DNA of 64,000 bases from Pseudomonas brassicacearum subsp. brassicacearum (GCF_008801605.1 NZ_VZPJ01000024.1:1-64000); one strand, 5' to 3'; numbered from the stretch's first letter, positions 25,587 through 34,632 are shown. Made by a program: numbers and translations. The notes: generated by a model from the letters alone, not told the origin.

Positions 25587-26111
25587 ATGAAAAGCCTCGT
25601 CGATCATCTCAGTCAATACGCCGCCTATCATCGCGACCCGCGCAACATCGCCAGCCATTTCATCGGTATCCCGCTGATCTTCGTCGCCGTCGCCGTGCTG
25701 CTGTCACGGCCCGGCTGGCCAGTGGGCGCAGTCCTCGTGTCGCCGGCGCTGCTGGTGGCCGTGGCCAGTGCCTGGTTCTACCTGCGCCTGGAGTTGCGCC
25801 TGGGGGTGTTGATGACGGTGCTGCTGGGCCTGGCGCTATGGCTGGGCCAGGTGCTCGCCGCGCAAAGCACCCTGGTGTGGCTGGGCAGTGGCCTGGGGAT
25901 GTTCGTGGTGGGTTGGGTGATCCAGTTCGTCGGTCACTATTACGAAGGCCGCAAGCCGGCGTTCGTCGACGACCTCACCGGGCTGATTGTCGGGCCGCTG
26001 TTTGTGGTAGTGGAAGCGGGTTTTCTGCTGGGGCTTCGCGGCGAACTGAAGCAGGCCATCGAAGAGCGCGTCGGGCCGGTGGCGTTGCGCAACCAGCGCT
26101 CGGCCGCCTGA
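25587..26111 (+). CDS. Mpo1-like (DUF962) membrane protein
   Basis: A 174-residue membrane protein with four predicted hydrophobic segments. Conserved histidines lie in 'YAAYHRDPRNIASHFIGIP' near the start and 'QFVGHYYEGRKPA' later. The pattern is that of the YGL010w/Mpo1 family, whose yeast member is an Fe(II) dioxygenase for 2-hydroxy fatty acids. The ribosome binding site AGGAGGA is ideal. Divergent pairing with the Crp-like gene suggests shared control. The activity in bacteria is inferred from family only. Confidence 0.82.
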   Translation: MKSLVDHLSQYAAYHRDPRNIASHFIGIPLIFVAVAVLLSRPGWPVGAVLVSPALLVAVASAWFYLRLELRLGVLMTVLLGLALWLGQVLAAQSTLVWLGSGLGMFVVGWVIQFVGHYYEGRKPAFVDDLTGLIVGPLFVVVEAGFLLGLRGELKQAIEERVGPVALRNQRSAA

Positions 26112-26138
26112 AAACACCGCAATACCCCGCCTCCCCCC

Positions 26139-26258
26139 TTGTGGGAACGAACCTGTGGGAGCAAGGCTTGCCCGCGATGCAAACACCTCGGTGTAACTGA
26201 TAGACCGAGGCGATGCCATCGCGGGCAAGCCTTGCTCCCACAAGCTCGCTCCCACAGG
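26139..26258. repeat. REP doublet with extra half units
   Basis: Inverted REP units ('GGGAGCAAGGCTTGCCCGCG' and its reverse) are separated by about 45 bp. Each outer end carries a partial second copy ('TTGTGGGAACGAACC', 'CAAGCTCGCTCCCACAGG'). Confidence 0.82.
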
Positions 26259-26282
26259 AGTTGGACCGTTACCGCTCAAGCC

Positions 26283-28460
26283 TTACAGCGCACCAAACTC
26301 GACCCGAATCGTCAGCGCGCCGGTGTTATCTTTCAAGCCAGACCCGTGCTGCCCGGTCAGGTCATCGTTGATGCACAGTTGCAGTTCCCCTTGCTGGTCG
26401 CCCGGAACCTGCCCCAGGTCACCCACCAGGAACGGCTTGCCATCATTGCCCACGCGACCGATCAAGGCGCCTTCGGCGGCACCGGGCAAGGCATAGCTGC
26501 TGTAGTCGATGTGCCTCGAACCGCCATTTCCATCGACATTGCCACCCTGCGGACTGGCACACCATCGCCCACTGACATAGCGCACCAGTCGCGGTACCAA
26601 CCCGTTGACCTGCACGCCAGTGCCCTGCCAGGCGACGTTGGATTGGACCTGCATCGTCACCGCCCGCAGGTCATTGGCCAGCGTATCCCCAGCCTGGAAC
26701 GACAGCGCCGCAATCGTCAGGCTCGGGTTCGAGGTGCCGGTGCTGGGGAACACGCCATCGCCCACCAGGAACAGGTTCTTGTGGTCCCAACTGCGCTGGT
26801 ACTTGTCCACCACAGACTTGGTGGGGTCATCGCCCATGCGATAAGTCCCCATCAGGTGGCCGGCGCCCTGGAAGCTGTAGGGCACCTTGTCGTACGTAAA
26901 ACATCCAGGTCCGATGATGCCCGTCAACTCCTGGGCACCGAGCAGCTCCTCGATGATGCGTGTCGCCAGTACTTTCGCCTGCTGGAAACCCTTCATGGTG
27001 TACTCGGACAGGTTGTAGTGGATTTCCGGCCGAGGGATGCCGAGCCGGTCCGTGTATTGGGTCGAGGGCACGATGTAGCATTGCGCGTGGTCGGGATCGT
27101 CCTCGACCTGCTCGACCAGGAAACCGATCCGGAACTGGCGGGTGAAGACGTCGTTGAGCTTTTGTACCAACGCCGTTCCGGATAGCAATTTATTGCTCGG
27201 GTTGGCGCCGCCATTGTTCTTCCCATCGATAAAGTCAGCGACCGTGGTGTAGGGATCACCGGCCGGCCAGTTCCAACCTTCGTTGCCAATCTCGATACGC
27301 CACGCCGCACGATCGCTGCGAAAGGCACCGTCGCGCAGGCTTTCGATGCCGGCCGTCGATAGCGGTCCCCGGTAGGGGAAAATCGCCTTGCCCTCGGGCA
27401 TCAACCCCCACGCCAGATAAATGGGATGGTCAGCCAGGCCGCGCCCCACTTGCCCGCTGCTGTTGGCCACGCCGGAGTGCAGTAGCAGTTTCGGTGTTTC
27501 GATCGCATGGGCGGCGATCACATAACGTTGTCCTATTGCCACGCCGGTTCCAGTGACGGGGCCATCTTCCAACTGATATTGCTTGAACTCGATGCCATTG
27601 ATATTGCTGTCAGTGCCAACGGTTACTTTGCTGGCCACGGTTCGATAAAGCACGCGGACCTTGCCAGTATTCAACGCTTTGTTCATGGTCACAGTGGCGT
27701 CGTACTTGGCCTGGATCGGGCAGATCGGCGTGCAGTTGGTATTGCCGGCGCATACCCGGCGACCGGCATAAGGTTGGGAGTTGCGCCCAGCCGGCGTCGG
27801 GCTGACTACCAGCGGCAGGCTATCGAACGTCTGTCCCGTGACAGCCGTGACAAAGCTGCCATCGACCAGCGACAACGGAATGCTGCGCATCGGGAATGCA
27901 TAACCCTCGGGAAAGGTCATGCCCAGATAACCTTGGTCGGCGACGTTGGCCGACACACCGATTTCCGCTTCCGCCCGGCAATAGGCGCTTTGCAGATCGT
28001 CATAACCTATCGGCCAATCCACCCCGACGCCATACTTGGACCGCAGGCGAAAATCGTTCGGCACCATGCGCAGGCAGGTTCCGACCCAATGCCATGTCGT
28101 GCCGCCACCCACCCGTTCGTAAGTGCTCGTAAAGGGCATCGGGCCTTTCTGGACCAAGTAGCTGACCGCCGGGTTGTTCCAGTTGCCATTGAGCAGATCG
28201 GCAATGGTCGCCCGTGGAGCGTTCAGTTCGGCCGGCCCCTTGAGATGTGGGTCCAGTGTCGTGCTTGGTGGGTAAGGGGACTCAGGGGTTTTCAGCGTCG
28301 CGGTATAGAAACGCTCCAGATACTGGGCACGATTGACCGGTATCTCCGGCCCCGATTCGAGTACCAGTACATCAATCCCGGCCATGCTCAACTGATAGGC
28401 AATGATGCTACCGGCCAGGCCTGCGCCAACGATCACCACTTCGGCTTGTTCGGTACTCAT
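26283..28460 (-). CDS. GMC-family FAD dehydrogenase fused to a LecA-like lectin domain
   Basis: A 725-residue flavoprotein. The N-terminal dinucleotide motif is 'VIVGAGLAGSIIAYQLS'. A GMC segment 'RVGGGTTWHWVG' follows, and the C-terminal catalytic part contains 'GAGHLMGTYRMGDDP' and 'FPSTGTSNPSLTIAAL'. A cysteine-rich insert ('CAGNTNCTPICPIQ') is typical of the sugar/gluconate/sorbitol dehydrogenase branch. Residues about 611-725 form an extra domain like the galactose-binding lectin PA-IL/LecA, with 'GALIGRVGNDG' and the Ca/sugar motif 'INDD...DNTGALTI'. It has no signal peptide, and overlaps the small-subunit gene before it by 4 bp. Substrate oxidation with electrons passed to the heme partner is expected. 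The sugar substrate is not known. Confidence 0.84.
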   Translation of the reverse strand: MSTEQAEVVIVGAGLAGSIIAYQLSMAGIDVLVLESGPEIPVNRAQYLERFYTATLKTPESPYPPSTTLDPHLKGPAELNAPRATIADLLNGNWNNPAVSYLVQKGPMPFTSTYERVGGGTTWHWVGTCLRMVPNDFRLRSKYGVGVDWPIGYDDLQSAYCRAEAEIGVSANVADQGYLGMTFPEGYAFPMRSIPLSLVDGSFVTAVTGQTFDSLPLVVSPTPAGRNSQPYAGRRVCAGNTNCTPICPIQAKYDATVTMNKALNTGKVRVLYRTVASKVTVGTDSNINGIEFKQYQLEDGPVTGTGVAIGQRYVIAAHAIETPKLLLHSGVANSSGQVGRGLADHPIYLAWGLMPEGKAIFPYRGPLSTAGIESLRDGAFRSDRAAWRIEIGNEGWNWPAGDPYTTVADFIDGKNNGGANPSNKLLSGTALVQKLNDVFTRQFRIGFLVEQVEDDPDHAQCYIVPSTQYTDRLGIPRPEIHYNLSEYTMKGFQQAKVLATRIIEELLGAQELTGIIGPGCFTYDKVPYSFQGAGHLMGTYRMGDDPTKSVVDKYQRSWDHKNLFLVGDGVFPSTGTSNPSLTIAALSFQAGDTLANDLRAVTMQVQSNVAWQGTGVQVNGLVPRLVRYVSGRWCASPQGGNVDGNGGSRHIDYSSYALPGAAEGALIGRVGNDGKPFLVGDLGQVPGDQQGELQLCINDDLTGQHGSGLKDNTGALTIRVEFGAL

Positions 28461-28969
28461 GACAACGCTCCTTGCTGTCCGTTAGCGGATACGCCGGTCA
28501 AATCTTCAAGGCTGGAGGGCGCGCTGTTCCAATACCCAAAAAACGATTCGCTGTAGCCCATCGGGTGAGCCTGAGCGATTTTCCAGGCCCAGCTGTGGAT
28601 GTAGGCCTGATCGGACACCACCGCTGAATCATCTTTCTTGAAAGGCGCCATATCGAACGGTTGATACCAGACGCCCAACAACCACAGCTTCATGATCGAG
28701 CGCGCGGCGAGTACCGTGCGTGGAATCGTCGGTTGCATGTTGAACTTCAGTATCTGCTGGGCGATCTGGTCGGGCGGGAAGTGCTCAGCCACCAGGGTGG
28801 CGTATTGAGTCAAGAGCGCGTTGAGCACGTCGGAAGGAACTCGCGCAGTGACATAATCGAGAAAGATCGGCGGCAAACCGACCGGGTCGATCTGAGGTGC
28901 CAAACGATCCGTCGAGATGCCAATAAGGGCTGATGACAGGCCTACGAAATTATCCAGATTGCTGCTCAT
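28457..28969 (-). CDS. Small subunit of GMC-type dehydrogenase complex
   Basis: A 170-residue protein resembling the small subunit of FAD-dependent sugar dehydrogenases (sorbitol/fructose/gluconate type). Recognisable stretches are 'IMKLWLLGVWYQP' and 'MGYSESFFGYWNSAP'. No Tat or Sec signal is apparent, unlike many family members, where this subunit carries the Tat signal for the complex. Both ends overlap neighbours by 4 bp (ATGA type), showing tight translational coupling. The start is the ATG at 28969. Confidence 0.72.
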   Translation of the reverse strand: MSSNLDNFVGLSSALIGISTDRLAPQIDPVGLPPIFLDYVTARVPSDVLNALLTQYATLVAEHFPPDQIAQQILKFNMQPTIPRTVLAARSIMKLWLLGVWYQPFDMAPFKKDDSAVVSDQAYIHSWAWKIAQAHPMGYSESFFGYWNSAPSSLEDLTGVSANGQQGALS

Positions 28970-30327
28970 TGCTTGGCTCCTTGTCCACTGGTGGACTGTG
29001 CGCGTTCGAGCAAATAGGTGAAATCCGCGAAGCTGGTACGCGGCGACTCGGTGACATGGGTGGCCGCATTGCCATGGCAAGCCATGCAACTGGAAGACGC
29101 CTGGGGCACGGTGCCCTGGATGTAGGTCTCCAGCGTGGCGTTGGCCAGGAACGAGGGCGCAGGGCTGCCCAGCGGGTTGGCGGCCGATATCTGGCAGTTC
29201 TTGGGCGGGTCTGACGGCCACTGGGTACTGATCAGTTGATAGTTCGCCCAGACGCTCTTCGGGTTCACCGTACGCAACAGACCTTGATACGTAGCGTTCA
29301 GTTTTTTGGTGGCCTCGGTGAGCGGCACGTCGCGCACGATCTGCGAGGGCGTCGCCTTGACCGCCGGGTTCCATGGCCGTGGTGGCGGCTGGTTGATGTC
29401 GCTTGTGCTGGCTGCGTTGTAGAACAGATAAGGCCCCGTCCGCTGGGCAACGGGCGTGGTTTTTTCCGGCACGTTTTTCACATGCTCAAAGGTTGACCAG
29501 ACCCATTGCGCCGCACTGGCGGTCTTATGGACCATGTGCAACCCCACCAAACCGACCGGCTCGGACACGCACGACTCCGCGACAATCGGTCCATGGCTCG
29601 GGTCGTTGTTGCCCGGGGTGTAGACCAGCGCATCGACGGTGTGAAAGTCCTGCCGGTTGTCGTTGGGGCCCAGTACTTTCCACGACGCCTTCACCATCAC
29701 CGCGCCGACCTGCTTGGTCTCGGTGGAACCACAACTGAACGCCACGGCATTGGTCGGCTTCGCGGCGAAAAACGCCTGCTGTCCTTCAATGCTGTACAGG
29801 CCGTTGTCGACGATGCCGTTGAACATCGATTGGTTGACCACGATTTCGTTGCGCGTGTACGTACCGTTCTGGTCCACCAGCGGGCCGCTCTCGAAGGGCT
29901 GGATAAATTCATCCAGCACATCGGGCACCTTGCCCATTTGCTGCAACAGGCGACCGGGCTTGAGCGACTTGCACGCTTCGGGCAGGGTCGCCGGGGCATT
30001 CCAGGGCAGCGGGGCCTGGCCCTTGGCGCGGAAAATCTGGTAGCTCTCTTTCCAGCTTTCCCACACGGTGGCGCCATCCTGCTTGCCGATGGAGGTGCCG
30101 GTATTGGGGTCGCCGTTATCCAGCGCCGGCCAGCTCAGGGCGATGAAGGTCTGCCACGACAGCTCATCGAAATTGGCTTGCAGGCTGACCAGTGAAACGG
30201 GCTTGGTCACCGTGACATCGAAGGGTATCTGGGGGGACAACGAGGGGGCGGCGCTGGCGGCCGGGGCCAGCAAGACGCCTAACAATGCACAGCCAAGCGG
30301 GCCATGCCGACTGACTTCCACTCTCAT
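28966..30327 (-). CDS. Secreted c-type cytochrome-like protein, first gene of the GMC operon
   Basis: A 453-residue protein with a Sec signal peptide ('CALLGVLLAPAASAA'). A single c-type heme motif CMACH sits near the C-terminus ('SSSCMACHGNAATH'). The long middle part is of no family I recognise. The start is the second of two close ATGs (30327), since AAGGAG lies six bases before it and directly abuts the other. It leads a three-gene operon with the dehydrogenase small and large subunits, so it is probably the electron acceptor. Its periplasmic location sits oddly with partners that lack export signals. Confidence 0.75.
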   Translation of the reverse strand: MRVEVSRHGPLGCALLGVLLAPAASAAPSLSPQIPFDVTVTKPVSLVSLQANFDELSWQTFIALSWPALDNGDPNTGTSIGKQDGATVWESWKESYQIFRAKGQAPLPWNAPATLPEACKSLKPGRLLQQMGKVPDVLDEFIQPFESGPLVDQNGTYTRNEIVVNQSMFNGIVDNGLYSIEGQQAFFAAKPTNAVAFSCGSTETKQVGAVMVKASWKVLGPNDNRQDFHTVDALVYTPGNNDPSHGPIVAESCVSEPVGLVGLHMVHKTASAAQWVWSTFEHVKNVPEKTTPVAQRTGPYLFYNAASTSDINQPPPRPWNPAVKATPSQIVRDVPLTEATKKLNATYQGLLRTVNPKSVWANYQLISTQWPSDPPKNCQISAANPLGSPAPSFLANATLETYIQGTVPQASSSCMACHGNAATHVTESPRTSFADFTYLLERAQSTSGQGAKQ

Positions 30328-30508
30328 ACTCATCTCCTTGGCATCAGGCGCCAGGAGATAACACCGGTCCGTCATTGGACTCTCACTGCCTCCTGGCAAG
30401 TCAGAGTCTAGGTAGGGTTTGATTCAAGGACAGGTGCAGAAGTAGAACCGATTGAAGCAAACAGAAACGTCGTTATTCAGATTCAGATCGAGGTAATGTC
30501 GAGGACGC

Positions 30509-30583
30509 CATCGCGAGCAGGCTCGCTCCCACAATGGATCTGCGCCACACACAAATCCCCTGTGGGAGCGAGCTTGCTCCGGG
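30509..30583. repeat. REP doublet
   Basis: Inverted REP units ('ATCGCGAGCAGGCTCGCTCC' and 'TGTGGGAGCGAGCTTGCTCC') lie in the 280-bp gap downstream of cysA. Nothing else is seen in that gap. Confidence 0.82.
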
Positions 30584-30608
30584 CGGCGTTCCGACGATGC
30601 TTTTGCTT

Positions 30609-31598
30609 TTAGAGGTTGGCGACTTTCTGCCAGACCTTCGGCTTGAAGAACAGCGTCTCGCCCTTCGCCAGGCCCACCAGGCTGTCGTGATCCTTCACCA
30701 CTTCCGCCTCGATCAGCTCGCTCTGGCCTTCCACCTTCAGGGTCACCCGAGTGGTGGCGCCGAGCGGACGGATGTCGCGCACTTCGGCGGCGTGGTGGTC
30801 TTCCAGCTCCGAGCGCGACAGCGAAACTTCGTGAGGGCGGAACAGCACATGCCGGTCCTCACCCAAGTGCAGGCGGTTCGAGTCGCCGAGGAAGTGATAC
30901 ACAAAATCGCTGGCCGGGTTTTCGTAGACGTCGCCGGGCGAGCCGATCTGCTCGATCACGCCTTTGTTCATCACCACGATCCGATCGGCGACTTCCATGG
31001 CCTCTTCCTGGTCGTGTGTCACGAACACCGAGGTCAGGTTGATGTCCTCGTGCAGCCGCGCCAGCCAGCGGCGCAGTTCCTTGCGGACCTTGGCGTCGAG
31101 GGCGCCGAACGGTTCATCCAGCAGCAACACCTTGGGCTCCACCGCCAGGGCGCGGGCCAGGGCGATACGCTGGCGCTGGCCGCCGGACAGCTGCTCCGGG
31201 TAACGGTCGGCGAGCCAGTCCAGCTGCACCATGTTCAACAGCTCGTGGACCTTGGTCGCGATCTGGCTTTCGTTCGGGCGCTGGTTCTTGGGCTTCATGC
31301 GCAGGCCGAAGGCAACGTTGTCGAACACCGTCATGTGGCGGAACAAGGCGTAGTGCTGGAACACGAAACCGACGTTGCGATCACGCACGTCGTGGCCGGA
31401 CACGTCCTCGCCGTGGAACACGATGCTGCCTTGGTCCGGGGTTTCGAGGCCGGCGATGATCCGCAGCAGAGTGGTCTTGCCGCAACCCGACGGGCCCAGC
31501 AGCGCCACCAGCTCGCCGCTCTGGATATCCAGGCTGATCTCGTCCAGGGCCCTGAACGCGTTGAAATTCTTGCTGACGTTACGGACTTCGATCGACAT
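30609..31598 (-). CDS. cysA: Sulfate/thiosulfate ABC transporter ATP-binding protein
   Basis: A 329-residue ABC ATPase. Walker A is 'GPSGCGKTT', the signature 'LSGGQRQRIALARALA', and Walker B 'VLLLDEPFGALD'. The C-terminal regulatory TOBE part ('VLFRPHEVSLSRSE') is typical of CysA/MalK. It is the last gene of the cysT-cysW-cysA block, with 3 bp from cysW. It powers sulfate and thiosulfate uptake with CysTW and Sbp. Confidence 0.95.
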   Translation of the reverse strand: MSIEVRNVSKNFNAFRALDEISLDIQSGELVALLGPSGCGKTTLLRIIAGLETPDQGSIVFHGEDVSGHDVRDRNVGFVFQHYALFRHMTVFDNVAFGLRMKPKNQRPNESQIATKVHELLNMVQLDWLADRYPEQLSGGQRQRIALARALAVEPKVLLLDEPFGALDAKVRKELRRWLARLHEDINLTSVFVTHDQEEAMEVADRIVVMNKGVIEQIGSPGDVYENPASDFVYHFLGDSNRLHLGEDRHVLFRPHEVSLSRSELEDHHAAEVRDIRPLGATTRVTLKVEGQSELIEAEVVKDHDSLVGLAKGETLFFKPKVWQKVANL

Positions 31599-31601
31599 GA
31601 C

Positions 31602-32471
31602 TTATTCCTCCGCGGCGCTGGCGCGCAGGCGGTTGATTCGGTTTTCGCTCCACTGCTTGAGCAGCAGGATGAAGAGCGCCAGGATCAGCAACAGGCTCGC
31701 CACAGCGAACGCGGCCACGTGGTTGTATTCGTTGTAGAGGATCTCGACGTGCAGCGGCAGGGTGTTGGTCACCCCGCGAATGTGCCCGGACACCACCGAC
31801 ACCGCGCCGAACTCACCCATGGCCCGGGCGGTGCACAACACTACGCCATAGATCAGGCCCCACTTGATGTTCGGCACGGTGACATGCCAGAACATCTGCC
31901 AGCCATTGGCGCCGAGCAGGCGCGCAGCCTCCTCTTCCTGGGTGCCCTGCTCCTGCATCAGCGGGATCAGTTCACGAGCCACGAACGGCACGGTGACGAA
32001 GATGGTCGCCAGGACGATGCCCGGCAGCGCAAACACGATCTGGATGTCGTGATCCGACAGCCACGGCCCGAACAAGCCCTGGGCGCCAAACATCAGCACG
32101 TAGACCAGGCCCGCGATCACTGGCGACACCGAGAACGGCAGGTCGATCAGCGTCACCAGCATGCTCTTGCCGCGGAATGAATATTTGCTCACGCACCACG
32201 CGGCACTGACGCCGAACACCAGGTTCAGCGGCACCGAGATCAGCACCGCAACCACCGTGAGCTTCAACGCCGACAGTGCGTCGGGTTCAAAGATCGCGGT
32301 GAAGAACGCCCCCAGCCCGAGCTTCAGGCCCTGGGACACCACGATGAACAGCGGTAACAGCAGAAACAGCGCAAAAATCAGCCAGCCGAGGCCGATCAAC
32401 ACGCGCCGCGACGTTGCACTGCCGCGGCGAGCGGCATTGGTGGAGGCCGCGGAAATAGACGATTGGGACAT
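31602..32471 (-). CDS. cysW: Sulfate ABC transporter permease CysW
   Basis: A 289-residue inner-membrane permease with about six hydrophobic segments. The cytoplasmic EAA loop is 'EEEAARLLGANGWQMFWHVT', and the ending 'LRASAAEE' is hydrophilic. It pairs with CysT to form the channel. It is 12 bp downstream of cysT and is transcribed with it. Confidence 0.95.
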   Translation of the reverse strand: MSQSSISAASTNAARRGSATSRRVLIGLGWLIFALFLLLPLFIVVSQGLKLGLGAFFTAIFEPDALSALKLTVVAVLISVPLNLVFGVSAAWCVSKYSFRGKSMLVTLIDLPFSVSPVIAGLVYVLMFGAQGLFGPWLSDHDIQIVFALPGIVLATIFVTVPFVARELIPLMQEQGTQEEEAARLLGANGWQMFWHVTVPNIKWGLIYGVVLCTARAMGEFGAVSVVSGHIRGVTNTLPLHVEILYNEYNHVAAFAVASLLLILALFILLLKQWSENRINRLRASAAEE

Positions 32472-32483
32472 GTTCGCACCTCC

Positions 32484-33302
32484 TTATGGGGTTTCGATGC
32501 GCCGCTGCAGCAGGTTGATCAGCAGCAACAGGACGAAGGAAACCACCAGCATCAGCACGCCGATGGAGGTGGCGCCGGTGTAGTCGTATTGGTCGAGCTT
32601 GACCATGATCAGCAGCGGCAGGATCTCGGTTTTCATCGGCATGTTGCCGGCGATGAAAATCACCGAACCGTACTCGCCCACGCCACGGGCAAAGGCCAGG
32701 GCGAAGCCGGTCAACCAGGCCGGCAACAACGCCGGCACGAGGATGTGGCGGAACACCTGCCATGGCTTGGCGCTGAGGCAGGCAGCGGCTTCTTCGACTT
32801 CACGGGGAATATCGGCCAGCACCGGCTGCACCGTGCGCACCACGAACGGCAACGTCACGAAGGTCAGCGCCAGGGTGATGCCCAGCGGCGTATAGGCGAT
32901 CTTGAAGCCCAGGTCAGTGGCGAACTGGCCGACCAGGCCGGTCGGCGCATACAACGCCGTCAGGGCAATACCGGCCACGGCGGTGGGCAGGGCGAACGGC
33001 AGGTCGATCATCGCGTCGATGATCTTGCGACCGGGGAAGGTGTAGCGCACCAGTACCCAGGCCAGCAACGTACCGATCACGCCGTTGATGATGGCGGCGT
33101 ACAGCGCGGTGCCGAAACTGAGTTTCAGGGCCGCCAGCACACGCGGCGCCGAAATGATCGCCCAGAACTGTTCCCAGGTGAGCTGGGCGGCATGCACGAA
33201 CATCGCCGCCAGGGGTATGAGCACAATCAGACTGAGGTACACCAGGGTGTAGCCCAGCGTCAGCCCGAAGCCGGGTATGACGGGGGATATGCGACGCGAC
33301 AT
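32484..33302 (-). CDS. cysT: Sulfate ABC transporter permease CysT (CysU)
   Basis: A 272-residue permease starting 'MSRRISPVIPGFGLTLGYT'. The EAA loop is 'VEEAAACLSAKPWQVFRHIL', and there are six membrane segments. It is the first of the three cytoplasmic/membrane genes; sbp lies about 180 bp upstream across a REP doublet. Confidence 0.95.
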   Translation of the reverse strand: MSRRISPVIPGFGLTLGYTLVYLSLIVLIPLAAMFVHAAQLTWEQFWAIISAPRVLAALKLSFGTALYAAIINGVIGTLLAWVLVRYTFPGRKIIDAMIDLPFALPTAVAGIALTALYAPTGLVGQFATDLGFKIAYTPLGITLALTFVTLPFVVRTVQPVLADIPREVEEAAACLSAKPWQVFRHILVPALLPAWLTGFALAFARGVGEYGSVIFIAGNMPMKTEILPLLIMVKLDQYDYTGATSIGVLMLVVSFVLLLLINLLQRRIETP

Positions 33303-33344
33303 AAAGGTCCTTGGTTAAAAACACTAAACATGGAAGCAAGACTG

Positions 33345-33432
33345 GGTGGGAGCAAGGCTTGCCCGCGATAGAGGCGACTCGGTTTCTGAAGGACCGCATC
33401 GCATCCATCGCGGGCAAGCCTTGCTCCCACAA
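33345..33432. repeat. REP doublet between sbp and cysT
   Basis: Inverted REP units separated by about 45 bp lie inside the sbp-cysT intergenic stretch. In such a place they may stabilise the sbp mRNA end and set unequal amounts of binding protein and permease. Confidence 0.82.
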
Positions 33433-33479
33433 AATCCCCTCGCCACAAATTCGGTGTCCGGATTTAGCTTTGTTTCAGC

Positions 33480-34493
33480 TTACTGCGCCTGATAGATCTG
33501 GTCGAACACGCCACCATCGTTGAAGAATTTCGGTTGGGCGCTTTTCCAGCCGCCGAAGTCCTTGTCGATGGTCACCAGGTCCAGTTTCGGGAACTGCCGG
33601 GCGTACTTGGCGGCCACATCCTTGTCCCGTGGACGATAGAAATTTTTCGCGGCGATTTCCTGGCCGGCCGGGCTGTACAAGTGCTTGAGGTAGGCTTCGG
33701 CGATCTCCAGGTTGCCCTTTTTCTCGGCGTTCTTGTCCACCACCGCCACAGGCGGTTCGGCGAGGATCGACAGCGACGGCACGACGATGTCGAACTTGTC
33801 CGCACCACCGTCCTCTTTCAACGCCAGGAAGGCTTCGTTTTCCCAGGCCAGCAATACGTCGCCCTGACCGTTGTTGACGAAGGTAATGGTCGAGCCACGG
33901 GCACCGGTGTCGAGGATCGGCACGTGCTTGAACAGTGCCTGCACGTATTCCTTGGCCTTGGCTTCGTCACCCCCGTTGGCCTTCAGGCCATAGGCCCAGG
34001 CGGCGAGGAAGTTCCAGCGCGCACCGCCGGAGGTCTTCGGGTTCGGGGTGATGACCGACACGTCGTTCTTGATCAGGTCGCCCCAATCCTTGATGCCCTT
34101 GGGGTTGCCCTTGCGCACCAGGAACACGATGGTGGACGTGTAGGGCGTGCTGGCTTCCGGCAGGCGTGTTTGCCAGTCCGCTGGCAGGGATTTGCCCAGC
34201 TTGGCGATTTCATCGATGTCACCAGCCAGGGCCAGAGTCACCACGTCGGCCCGCAGACCATCGATCACCGCCCGGCCTTGCTTGCCCGAACCACCGTGGG
34301 ACTGCTGGATCTTCACGCTGTCGTCCGGGTGCGCTTTCTTCCAGAAACTGGCGAATTCGGCGTTGTAATCCTGGTAAAGCTCACGCGTCGGGTCGTAGGA
34401 CACGTTGAGCAGCTCGTAATCCTTGGCGACGGCGGAACCTGCAAAAACAGCACTGGCCAGCGCGGCCAGGGCATAACGACGAATGGACGACAT
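33480..34493 (-). CDS. sbp: Periplasmic sulfate-binding protein
   Basis: A 337-residue periplasmic protein with a signal peptide ('LAALASAVFAGSAVA') and the sulfate-binding family signature 'LLNVSYDPTRELYQDYN' at the mature N-terminus. 'QSHGGSGKQ' and 'NPKTSGGARWNFLA' are ligand-loop segments. The start is the ATG at 34493, with AGGAG eight bases before it. It delivers sulfate to CysTWA. It is preceded by oscA and probably co-transcribed with it. Confidence 0.94.
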   Translation of the reverse strand: MSSIRRYALAALASAVFAGSAVAKDYELLNVSYDPTRELYQDYNAEFASFWKKAHPDDSVKIQQSHGGSGKQGRAVIDGLRADVVTLALAGDIDEIAKLGKSLPADWQTRLPEASTPYTSTIVFLVRKGNPKGIKDWGDLIKNDVSVITPNPKTSGGARWNFLAAWAYGLKANGGDEAKAKEYVQALFKHVPILDTGARGSTITFVNNGQGDVLLAWENEAFLALKEDGGADKFDIVVPSLSILAEPPVAVVDKNAEKKGNLEIAEAYLKHLYSPAGQEIAAKNFYRPRDKDVAAKYARQFPKLDLVTIDKDFGGWKSAQPKFFNDGGVFDQIYQAQ

Positions 34494-34554
34494 GGTGAAA
34501 GCTCCTGGAATTCTGGTTTTCTTATGGCTTCTGGAAATTCGTTTGGCTTGTAGA

Positions 34555-34624
34555 AAAAGATCGCAGCCTTCGGCAGCTCCTACACTCAGCCCCCCGTAGG
34601 CACCGCCGAAGGCTGCGATCTTTT
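34555..34624. repeat. Hairpin repeat of the 'GATCGCAGCCTTCGG' family
   Basis: 'AGATCGCAGCCTTCGGC' pairs with 'GCCGAAGGCTGCGATCT' across a 35-bp centre that itself holds CTCCTAC/GTAGG. The same family occurs at 39421-39518. It lies between oscA and sbp and would form a strong hairpin in their transcript. Confidence 0.8.
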
Positions 34625-34632
34625 GTCTTTCT

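Noticed and set aside
30534..32180. Long plus-strand frame opposite cysA/cysW
   Set aside because: It is the antisense shadow of two certain transporter genes and its product resembles no protein.
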